NCBI GenBank assembly: GCA_900552295.1
Contig: URZB01000128.1
Span: 1 to 5,202 of the forward strand
Reading direction: 5' to 3'
Source: an uncultured Collinsella sp.
GTDB taxonomy: Bacteria; Actinomycetota; Coriobacteriia; Coriobacteriales; Coriobacteriaceae
DNA length: 5,202 bases
This document shows positions 1 to 4,433 of the stretch, piece by piece. The position numbers and the translations under genes were made by a program. The notes under the pieces are model-generated. The model saw only the letters and a program-made list of their open reading frames with translations, did not search any database and was not told the origin of the DNA. Numbering within the stretch: the first letter of the stretch is position 1; each line of letters opens with the position of its first letter.

Positions 1-267
1 CAGGCAAGCTGCCGAAAACGAGCAGAACGTCCAATCGGGATGGATGATCGCAAGGGCGCGGAGGATTTCGCAATGGCGTTGCGCTCGGTTGAGTTCATCC
101 CAGCGCGTTTTTCGCGCAAACAACCCCGGCATGGGCGAGATAACCGTGCCGCTGGTGCGCCGAAGGAGCGCTTTTCGGATCGCCGTGCTCGGGGGAATCA
201 GACAGCGCCCCTCTTGTTCGGCTTGAGTGAGCAGTTGGTCGATGAGCTGGTCATTGCAATGGGTCAT
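1..267 (-). CDS. AbiEi-like antitoxin/regulator family protein, N-terminal part (runs off left edge)
   Basis: The frame is open for 89 codons from an ATG at 267 to the window edge, with no stop, so the gene continues to the left. A strong SD, GGAGG (277-281 as CCTCC on the plus strand, preceded by AAAA), sits 9 nt before the ATG and fixes the start. Residues 1-40 look helical and polar (NDQLIDQLLTQAEQEG, then an IRKALLRR stretch). Next come PMPGLFARKTRWDEL (about 45-59), QRHCEILRALAIIHPDW (62-79) and FCSFSAACL at the cut. I recognise the order 'promoter-like helix, P-G-L-[FY] turn, W..L....R....LRAL...HP.W.F...SAA' from actinobacterial proteins annotated as type IV toxin-antitoxin AbiEi-like antitoxins or related hypothetical proteins. 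The catalytic or discriminating C-terminal half is missing, so the family call is tentative. That a gene is here is much surer than what it does. Confidence 0.72.
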   Translation of the reverse strand, partial: MTHCNDQLIDQLLTQAEQEGRCLIPPSTAIRKALLRRTSGTVISPMPGLFARKTRWDELNRAQRHCEILRALAIIHPDWTFCSFSAACL

Positions 268-321
268 GAGCTACCGCCTCCTTTTGGGTAGCAAAAACGT
301 ATCAGCTGGAACTTGCCGCTC

Positions 322-352
322 AGCTGACCAAAAGCTGACCAAAATCTAACCA
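322..352. repeat. 11-bp tandem repeat (AGCTGACCAAA x2 plus a degenerate third unit)
   Basis: AGCTGACCAAA occurs at 322-332 and again at 333-343, followed by the related ATCTAACCA at 344-352. The 11-bp period is about one helical turn, so identical faces of the DNA are presented. The array lies 55-85 bp upstream of the minus-strand gene start at 267. It is therefore a candidate operator for that gene; no protein is known to bind it. Confidence 0.6.
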
Positions 353-353
353 T

Positions 354-370
354 GCAGGTAGATGACCTGC
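354..370. other. Small perfect inverted repeat GCAGGT-N5-ACCTGC
   Basis: GCAGGT (354-359) and ACCTGC (365-370) form a 6-bp stem with a 5-nt loop, followed by TTTT on the plus strand. It has the shape of a weak plus-strand terminator, but no plus-strand gene precedes it. It lies just upstream of the 11-bp repeats in the promoter region of the minus-strand gene. A regulatory site is as likely as a terminator. Confidence 0.3.
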
Positions 371-562
371 TTTTGGCGACATATTTCTTGTTTGAATCGG
401 TGGGCGGTAATCGGCGACCGTGAACGGTAGCTAGATATGAAACCTTGGTAAGTTTCGGGACGTGTACTTTTTGAAAAAGAGCATTCTATCTGCTGTTTTG
501 TGTTTCTGGATCGCATATTTGAAGGTATGTGATAAAGGCGGCGGACTGTCGCCTTGTATCTG

Positions 563-835
563 CGGAAACTGTGACCCGGAATTGCCGCTCGGAACGGGAC
601 AAGCTTTCCGGAACAGCCCTCAACCGGAAACTGCGTCCCGGATTCGACGCTCAGAATGGGATTCGCTTTCCGGTAGAAGCTTCAGCGGAAAGTGCATCCC
701 AGAATTCAGGCTCAGAACGGGACACGCTTTCCGGATGGCATGCTTGGCGGAAACTACGGCCCAGTTTTTGGCTCCAGAACGGGATACATTTTCCGGAACG
801 GTCCACGTGCGGGGGTGTACCGCCCCTTTTGCGTG
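563..835. repeat. Four imperfect 62-bp tandem repeats plus a degenerate fifth, hairpin-forming
   Basis: Units begin with CGGAAA at 563, 625, 686 and 748. A decayed fifth start (CGGGGG) lies at 810, giving a period of 61-62 bp. Each unit carries CGGAAACTG, then CCC, then a block like GCTCAGAACGGGACACGC, then TTTCCGG. CGGAAA/TTTCCG and CCC/GGG are complementary, so every unit can fold into a hairpin. TTTCCGG can also pair with the CGGAAA of the next unit across a 12-13 nt gap. The period is not a multiple of three and the repeated peptide (like SERDTLSG) appears in a different frame in each unit, which argues against coding. This fills most of the gap before the ATPase gene. Function unknown. 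Confidence 0.75.
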
Positions 836-841
836 CGCCGC

Positions 842-871
842 TTGTCGAATTGCGTTATAGCTAGCTATATT
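842..871 (+). promoter_or_regulatory. Possible promoter for the ATPase gene
   Basis: TTGTCG (842-847) is followed 18 bp later by TATATT (866-871), 4/6 and 5/6 matches to sigma70 hexamers. The -10 lies at the edge of the left TATAGCTAGCTATA palindrome, so a protein bound there would block it. The call rests on weak hexamers in AT-rich DNA. Confidence 0.35.
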
Positions 872-905
872 ATAGGAAGGTATAATATAGCTAGCTATAA
901 CGCAA
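850..905. promoter_or_regulatory. Perfect 25-bp inverted repeat with two identical 14-bp palindromes (candidate operator)
   Basis: The arms 850-874 and 881-905 are exact reverse complements around the 6-nt spacer GGAAGG. Each arm contains the palindrome TATAGCTAGCTATA (856-869 and 886-899), so two identical sites lie 30 bp apart centre to centre, about three helical turns. The array ends 15 bp before the ATPase start codon and overlaps its likely promoter. Two phased palindromes are typical of a cooperative repressor operator. As RNA the whole element would fold into a long hairpin just upstream of the SD. The binding protein is unknown; the downstream ATPase has a winged helix and could be autoregulatory. 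Confidence 0.7.
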
Positions 906-920
906 AGGAAGGATGGCCCT

Positions 921-2312
921 ATGTTTATCGGAAGAACAGTGGAAATGTCCGAGCTCAATCGACTGTATGGCACGGGCTCCTTTGAAATGCCTGTGATTTA
1001 CGGCCGCCGTCGCGTGGGTAAAACGCGTCTTATCACAGAGTTTATCCAAGGCAAGAAGGCTATTTACTTTCAAGCTCGTCGTACCAATGCAGTGGCAAAC
1101 CTGCACGGCTTTAGCCAGGCGATACTTGCGGGTTCGGTTGGTGCTGCAGGTGTGTCGTTTCGTAGTTTTGACGAGGCGTTCGATGCGTTGGCCACCATGG
1201 CTCGCACGGAACGTTTGATTGTCGTGATTGACGAGTATCCCTATCTCGCCCAATCGAATCCCGAGATCAGCTCGTTGCTGCAAGACAAGATCGATCACTT
1301 GTACAAAGAGACCAAGCTCATGCTTATCCTGTGCGGGTCGTCGCTTTCGTTCATGGAAGAGCAGGTGCTGGGCTACGAGAGTCCGCTATACGGTAGGCGT
1401 ACGGCCCAGTTTAAGATCATGCCGCTGGATTTTACGACGACCCTCGGCTTGTGGCAGAGCATGGGTCGCGAAGACGCTGCGGTTTGCTATGGCATGACGG
1501 GCGGCATTCCTGCATATATCGAGAAAGTCGATCCTACCGTATCGCTCGAGGACAACATCAAACGTCTTTTTCTTACTCCTACGGGCTATCTCTTTGAGGA
1601 GCCGAGTAACCTGCTATTGCAAGAGTGCCGCAATCCCGAGCAATATGATGCGATCGTGCAAGCAATTGCCCAGGGGCGCTCGAAGATCTCAGAGATTGCG
1701 AGCTCTATGGGAATCCCTGCGAGCAACGTAAAGAGCTATGTGGATAAGCTGGCGTCGCTTGGGATTGTCGAGCGCGAGCTGCCCCTAAACGAGACGAGCA
1801 ATAAGCGAGCCGTGTATCTGCTGAGCGACCAGATGTTTAGGTTCTGGTACAAGTTTGTGCCGCAGAACATTGGGCTGATTCAAAACGATATGGCCGAGAT
1901 GGCGTATGGGCGCATTGAGCCGCACGTATCGGATTACATGGGTACGGTCTTTGAGCTTATATGCAGACAATACGTGTACGAACTCGCACGCGCGGGCGAA
2001 CTTGGTGTGGTGCCGGCAACAGTTGGCCGTTGGTGGGGAACGGACAATCGGACGCGTACGCAGGAAGAGATCGATTTGATTGTCGACGACGGAGAGGGCG
2101 CGGCGCTCTTTGCGGAGTGCAAATGGCGTAACGAACCGGCAGGCGAGGATGTTCTGGAAAAGCTCGTGTACCGAAGCGAGCTCTTTAGGCGTCAGCATAA
2201 AAGCTACGTGATCTTCTCGAAGCGTGGCTTTACGCAAGGATGTCAGGAAGCTGCGGCGAGCAGGGGAGATACCAAGCTGATTTCGTTTGCCGAGATGTGC
2301 GAGCGGAGATAA
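921..2312 (+). CDS. AAA-type ATPase (ATPase_2) with winged helix and C-terminal DUF234 PD-(D/E)XK-like domain
   Basis: 463 residues, the usual full length for this family. The ATG at 921 has AAAGGAAGG (904-912) 8 nt upstream. Walker A is GRRRVGKT (28-35). Walker B is LIVVIDEYPYL, with D104-E105. LILCGSS (135-141) is sensor 1-like, and GRRTAQF near 158-164 is the conserved arginine segment. GGIPAYI (194-200) is the family's lid motif. A winged helix follows at about 245-300 (SKISEIASSMGIPASNVKSY, then LGIVER). The C-terminal part has E345, D385 in EEIDLI and E399-C-K401, the spacing of a PD-(D/E)XK nuclease, as in DUF234. The family is common in bacteria and archaea, often in multiple copies, and its role is unproven; DNA binding and processing is an inference. 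It stands alone, behind an unusual palindrome, with no co-transcribed partner visible. Confidence 0.93.
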   Translation: MFIGRTVEMSELNRLYGTGSFEMPVIYGRRRVGKTRLITEFIQGKKAIYFQARRTNAVANLHGFSQAILAGSVGAAGVSFRSFDEAFDALATMARTERLIVVIDEYPYLAQSNPEISSLLQDKIDHLYKETKLMLILCGSSLSFMEEQVLGYESPLYGRRTAQFKIMPLDFTTTLGLWQSMGREDAAVCYGMTGGIPAYIEKVDPTVSLEDNIKRLFLTPTGYLFEEPSNLLLQECRNPEQYDAIVQAIAQGRSKISEIASSMGIPASNVKSYVDKLASLGIVERELPLNETSNKRAVYLLSDQMFRFWYKFVPQNIGLIQNDMAEMAYGRIEPHVSDYMGTVFELICRQYVYELARAGELGVVPATVGRWWGTDNRTRTQEEIDLIVDDGEGAALFAECKWRNEPAGEDVLEKLVYRSELFRRQHKSYVIFSKRGFTQGCQEAAASRGDTKLISFAEMCERR

Positions 2313-2374
2313 CCAAGCGCGCTCTGATGTGATTGCTCGGAATGGGTCGCGCTAAGGATGCCAAGCGTAAAACC

Positions 2375-2466
2375 TACAATGAAAATGGCGTAAAAACTAC
2401 ATTGAGAACGGCGTAAAAACAGCATTGAGAATGGCGTAAAAACAGCATTGAGAATGGCGTTATTTC
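2375..2466. repeat. Array of four 23-bp direct repeats
   Basis: Units at 2375-2397, 2398-2420, 2421-2443 and 2444-2466 follow the pattern (T/A)(A/G)CATTGAGAATGGCGTAAAAAC. The middle two units are nearly identical. The last ends in TTATTTC instead of TAAAAAC, and a partial unit (GCGTAAAACC) precedes the first at about 2365. There are no unique spacers, so this is not a CRISPR. It lies 63 bp after the ATPase stop and only 13 bp before the homology of the DUF4143 relic begins. A DNA-binding array or a recombination junction is possible; function unknown. Confidence 0.8.
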
Positions 2467-2479
2467 GTATATCGCATGA

Positions 2480-2862
2480 TCGCCCGAGCTTGCACACGGC
2501 CTTTTGCGAACTCTTGCCATGAACGAGAGCCAGGCTGTCACGTACAAGACGCTCATAAAGGACGCCTCGTACGGTGAGACGGGCCCCGACGAGAGGACCA
2601 TCGCTGCGCACCTGGATCTCTTCAACAGGCTCAAGCTGACCGAGGACCTGTGCGGATGGGAGCCATCGAGGTCAAGCTGAGTGATGCGAAAGCAGACGAT
2701 GGAGCGAGAAATCTCAAGGCGCTGGAGAGGAAAGTGCTCTCCAATCCTGCCGCCCAGAATGCCGCGCCGGCGTTTTTGGCGGTCGTGGTTGGAAAGGGGA
2801 GCATTGCCTACACACGCGACGACGGCGTGGCGGTGATCCCCATGGCGGCACTTGGGGCGTAG
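2480..2862 (+). pseudogene. Remnant of a DUF4143-type ATP-binding protein gene (N-terminus lost, internal deletion, frameshift)
   Basis: Two pieces of one protein family are visible in different frames. The first, from 2480, reads SPELAHGLLRTLAMNESQ, then TYKTLIKDASYG, PDERTIAAHLDLFNRL and KLTEDLCGWE. This is the helical segment typical of the middle of DUF4143 proteins. The second, from about 2656 to the TAG at 2860-2862, reads MGAIEVKLSD, then LKALERKVLS, PAFLAVVVGKGSIAYTRDDG and VAVIPMAALGA. This is the family's C-terminal nuclease-like end, with E-V-K as the ExK motif. Roughly 80-100 codons that normally lie between them are missing, and the junction shifts the frame at GGATGGGAGCC (2653-2663). 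The ATPase half is absent; a stop at 2477 precedes the first piece. A GTG-started 70-residue frame (2650-2862) could still be translated but has no convincing SD. Confidence 0.75.
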
Positions 2863-2904
2863 TGGTTTTGCGGGCGTGCCGTGCTTCCTTTACCGAAAAT
2901 CCAT

Positions 2905-2933
2905 TTGGTAAACCAGATGCTCGCGGATAGAAT
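2905..2933 (+). promoter_or_regulatory. Promoter P1 (TTGGTA-17-TAGAAT)
   Basis: The -35 TTGGTA is at 2905-2910, the spacer is exactly 17 bp, and the -10 TAGAAT is at 2928-2933. The same geometry is kept in P2 and P3, each preceded by ACCGAAA (here 2892-2898). The expected start is near 2940, at the base of the conserved ACGGC hairpin. Because nothing promoter-like remains between 2934 and 3301, P1 is the best candidate to drive the SIMPL gene through a 360-nt leader. Confidence 0.55.
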
Positions 2934-3000
2934 AAAGTTGACGGCAGCCCAAGTTCTGGAGAGCTGGGAAACGCCGTTGCTTGGTCAAGAGGTCGGTGCC

Positions 3001-3106
3001 TTAATGGCAGCGACTTGTTATGCTTCGAATGCTGCTTGAGTGCCTCGGAAAGTTCGATAAGCGCCGTGAAGAGCGAGACCAAAGCAACCAAGAGCTCTAC
3101 GAGCTC
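3001..3106 (-). pseudogene. Decayed copy of the small hydrophobic basic-tailed peptide gene
   Basis: Read on the minus strand, codons give ELVELLVALVSLFTALIEL and then SEALKQHSKHNKS, clearly homologous to the intact gene at 4094-4219. The ATG and SD are gone: homology ends at GAGCTC (3101-3106), where the leader element begins. The only in-frame start is a TTG at 3091 without an SD. Relative to the intact copy, 5 nt are missing between the CAG (Q30-equivalent) codon and TTAAGG, so the original TAA is out of frame. Both ends are therefore broken. Confidence 0.65.
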
Positions 3107-3107
3107 T

Positions 3108-3301
3108 GATGGGCCCGGGATGACCTCTGATTCAAGTCACCGGGCCTCAATCTTTTTCATCCATTTGAATAGAGCGGGCGACTCTCTTGGGGCCATCTGC
3201 ATGGCGCGTGCCTGGCGCGCGTGGCACAGCATCCCATTTTTGTGTCCGCACGGGTGGCTACGCTTACCGCAACGTAGCCATTCGTGGAAAGGACGGATGT
3301 C
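3108..3301 (+). promoter_or_regulatory. Leader element C, copy 1 (structured 5' UTR of the SIMPL gene)
   Basis: Strongly similar to 4470-4680. Visible structure: GGCCCGG (3112-3118)/CCGGGCC (3140-3146), enclosing TGAC/GTCA; GCCAT (3192-3196)/ATGGC (3201-3205) with loop CTGC; and TGGCTACG (3255-3262)/CGTAGCCA (3273-3280) with loop CTTACCGCAA. The last hairpin lies only 6 nt before the SD region GGAAAGGA. Conserved single-stranded-looking blocks include CCATTTGAATAGAGCGGGCG and TGTCCGCACGGG. I do not recognise it as a known riboswitch. A cis-regulatory RNA is inferred from position and paired changes. Confidence 0.5.
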
Positions 3302-3943
3302 ATGGCAACGGATAAGACCGGTTATGTGAGCGTTGGCGCCGAGATAGAGGACGAGGTTATGCCCGACCGCGTGATCTTTAGCATTGGCTTTGGTGGTCGC
3401 CGCACCACCAAGGAATCGTGCCTGGAGGATTACAACACCGATCGCGCCCGCGTAGCCGCCGCGCTGGCGCCCTTTGGTTTGGATAGCGAATTAACATGCT
3501 GTCGGTACACTTGTTATGCGCAGATGACGCGCAAGAAGGCGACGATTGTGGGCTACAACTACTATGCGTACGGTACGGTTGCCGCGCCTGTCGATTCGAC
3601 TGACTTTGCTGCTGTGTGGACCGCACTCAATACCTGCGAGTCACATGCCGACATGAGCATTCGATTTGAGTTGGCGGATCAGCGCGCGGCGGAAGACGCC
3701 CTGATTGCCCGTGCGGTTGAACGTGCTTGCGGCAACGCGCAGGCACTTGCCGTTGCGGCGGGGTCTATGCTGGGCGGCGTCAAGCATATCTCGTATAACA
3801 GTCGGGCGGCGGGCTATGGTCGAACATACTGTGTTGCCGCGTGTGCTCCCGATGGGGCGTCCGGAGGCTCCGAGGAGACGGTGCTGGAGCCAGAGCCTAT
3901 CGAGGTCGAGTGCTCCGTGGATATGGAATGGTGGCTGGAGTAG
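3302..3943 (+). CDS. SIMPL-domain (DUF541) protein
   Basis: 213 residues, from the ATG at 3302 with GGAAAGGA about 8 nt upstream. A GTG at 3284 is in frame but overlaps that SD, so it is unlikely. The SIMPL pattern is seen throughout: GYVSVGAEIED (7-17), PDRVIFSIGFGGRRTTKE (21-38), an alternating helix with DYNTDRARVAAALAPFGLD (43-61) and the GYNYYAYGTV strand (84-93). These are followed by RFELADQ, AEDALIARAVERACGNAQAL and AGSMLGGVKHISY, and the closing strand VECSVDMEWWLE. Many family members are exported or membrane-anchored; this one has no signal peptide and nine cysteines, pointing to the cytoplasm. The family's function is poorly defined. The gene stands alone between two copies of the same repeat module and is preceded by the structured leader. 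Confidence 0.85.
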   Translation: MATDKTGYVSVGAEIEDEVMPDRVIFSIGFGGRRTTKESCLEDYNTDRARVAAALAPFGLDSELTCCRYTCYAQMTRKKATIVGYNYYAYGTVAAPVDSTDFAAVWTALNTCESHADMSIRFELADQRAAEDALIARAVERACGNAQALAVAAGSMLGGVKHISYNSRAAGYGRTYCVAACAPDGASGGSEETVLEPEPIEVECSVDMEWWLE

Positions 3944-3980
3944 GAAGCAGGTGCTGAGCGGCTGAGGGACCGAGGCTTCG

Positions 3981-4204
3981 CTACCGAAAAAACCATTTGT
4001 TAAACTCAATGTCCGTGGGTAGAATAAGGTCGACGGCAGCCCAAGTTGTGGATAGCTGGGCAGCGCCGTTACTTCGATTAAGGGGTCAATGCCTTAACGG
4101 CGTCGACCCCTCTTCTTTTGCTTCGTACGCTGCTTAAGTGCCTCGGAAAGTCCGATAAGCGCCGTGAGGAGCGAGACCAAAGCGGTCAGGAGCTTCACGA
4201 AATC
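3981..4204. repeat. Module copy 2: promoter, conserved hairpin and intact small-peptide gene
   Basis: Second copy of the 2889-3106 module, 38 bp after the SIMPL stop codon. Hairpin 1 is ACGGC-A-GCCCA (4033-4043) with TGGGC-AGC-GCCGT (4057-4069). Hairpin 2 is GGGGTC (4082-4087)/GACCCC (4105-4110) with an inner GCC/GGC and a 5-nt loop. In copy 1 the matching helix has different pairs but still pairs, which supports an RNA fold. With copy 1 it forms direct repeats flanking the SIMPL gene. Confidence 0.8.
3997..4025 (+). promoter_or_regulatory. Promoter P2 (TTGTTA-17-TAGAAT), facing the small-peptide gene
   Basis: The -35 TTGTTA is at 3997-4002 with a 17-bp spacer, and TAGAAT is at 4020-4025. 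ACCGAAA lies at 3983-3989, as in P1 and P3. The predicted start near 4032 would produce an RNA opening with the GACGGC hairpin and running antisense to the peptide gene. Confidence 0.55.
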
Positions 4205-4225
4205 AATCAGATCGGTCATGGGCAT
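4032..4225 (+). ncRNA. Candidate antisense RNA (antitoxin-like) from P2
   Basis: Inferred transcript from P2. It begins with a stable conserved stem-loop (4033-4069), then a second one (4082-4110) that covers the complement of the peptide's last codons and stop. It then reads through the complement of the whole peptide gene and its SD. Convergent, 3'-overlapping geometry of this kind is known from TxpA/RatA and BsrG/SR4 type I systems. The 3' end is not determined: no GC stem followed by a U run is visible, so the end coordinate is nominal. Confidence 0.35.
4094..4219 (-). CDS. Small hydrophobic peptide with basic tail, type I toxin-like
   Basis: 41 codons from the ATG at 4219 to the TAA at 4096-4094. 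GGGAGG lies 8 nt before this ATG; the in-frame ATG at 4225 is only 2 nt from the SD and is rejected. Residues 4-28 are mostly hydrophobic (LLTALVSLLTALIGLSEAL at 10-28) and fit one membrane-spanning helix. The last 13 residues, KQRTKQKKRGRRR, carry nine positive charges. This is the general look of Fst/TxpA/holin-like type I toxins, though I see no clear family match. The stop codon sits in the loop of hairpin 4082-4110. A decayed second copy lies at 3001-3106. An unrelated role as a small membrane regulator cannot be excluded. Confidence 0.68.
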   Translation of the reverse strand: MTDLIDFVKLLTALVSLLTALIGLSEALKQRTKQKKRGRRR

Positions 4226-4227
4226 CA

Positions 4228-4246
4228 CCTCCCGTCGCATGGAGGG
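4228..4246 (-). promoter_or_regulatory. SD-sequestering hairpin of the small-peptide mRNA
   Basis: In the minus-strand transcript CCCTCC (4246-4241) pairs perfectly with GGGAGG (4233-4228), which is the ribosome site for the ATG at 4219. The loop is the 7 nt ATGCGAC. This would hide the SD until the helix is opened or the 5' end is processed. Hidden SD sites are a known feature of type I toxin mRNAs. Confidence 0.6.
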
Positions 4247-4283
4247 CGCTGCCCGGCACATGGAACTGCCGTCAACAACTGCC

Positions 4284-4313
4284 ATTCTATCAAAGCGCGG
4301 TCATAAATACGAA
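4284..4313 (-). promoter_or_regulatory. Extended -10 promoter for the small-peptide gene
   Basis: On the minus strand TGATAGAAT (4292-4284) is an extended -10 (TGnTAGAAT). A weak -35 TTCGTA (4313-4308) lies 18 bp upstream. Predicted start near 4277 gives a 5' UTR of about 58 nt containing the SD hairpin. The upstream DNA is AT-rich. Confidence 0.45.
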
Positions 4314-4323
4314 TATATGTTCG
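4310..4323. promoter_or_regulatory. LexA-box-like dyad overlapping the -35 of the small-peptide promoter
   Basis: CGAAT-ATAT-GTTCG matches the Gram-positive/actinobacterial LexA box CGAAC-N4-GTTCG at 9 of 10 defined positions. It covers the -35 element of the minus-strand promoter, an ideal place for repression. A chance match with one mismatch somewhere in 5 kb is not negligible, so the location carries much of the weight. Confidence 0.42.
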
Positions 4324-4433
4324 ATAATAACAGCAACGTGATTCCCTCGAATAGCAGCCTTTCGTAAGGGCGGCAGAAGACGGCGCTGGGCGATTGGGGC
4401 TAGACGCGCAGGTCTTCGTCACCGAAAGCCCGT

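Larger units (their letters stand above)
2889..3106. repeat. Module copy 1: promoter, conserved hairpin and decayed small-peptide gene
   Basis: This stretch aligns along its length with 3981-4204. It begins with ACCGAAAATCCATTTGGTAA and continues with TAGAATAA, GACGGCAGCCCAAGTT and TGCCTCGGAAAG, then AGCGCCGTGA and GAGCGAGACCAAAGC. Conserved hairpins are ACGGC/GCCGT (2941-2945 with 2973-2977) and GTCG-TGCC/GGCA-CGAC (2993-3014, loop TTAAT). The left end, 2889-2912, is itself an inverted repeat (TTTACC...GGTAAA). The homology stops at 3106 and joins the leader element directly, whereas 265 bp separate the two parts in copy 2. Confidence 0.8.

Noticed and set aside
40..291. Plus-strand open frames at 40-291 and 44-226
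   Set aside because: They are shadows of the minus-strand partial gene (1-267), which has a strong SD and family-like sequence.
563..835. CRISPR array
   Set aside because: Repeats are imperfect over most of the unit, spacers are not unique segments of constant length, and there is no cas gene.
462..860. 132-codon open frame starting at GTG 462, with a hydrophobic N-terminus
   Set aside because: There is no SD. From 563 on the frame crosses the 62-bp repeats, whose period shifts frame each unit, so it cannot be a repeat protein. The opposite-strand and adjacent frames are equally open.
2316..2353. AGCGCG/CGCGCT inverted repeat after the ATPase stop as terminator
   Set aside because: The loop is 26 nt and there is no T run.
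3112..3155. Rho-independent terminator at the GGCCCGG/CCGGGCC hairpin
   Set aside because: The T run (five T in copy 1, four in copy 2) begins about 6 nt after the stem, and the predicted start of P3 falls at the hairpin's first base, so it is better read as the 5' end of a leader.
3137..3202. 21-codon minus-strand ORF inside leader C (MQMAPRESPALFKW...)
   Set aside because: There is no SD, and a one-base difference in the T run shifts the frame in the second copy, so the peptide is not conserved while the DNA is.
3015..3329. Plus-strand 104-codon frame across module and leader
   Set aside because: It crosses the decayed peptide gene, a module-leader junction and the SIMPL SD, with no SD of its own; it is a by-product of the repeats.
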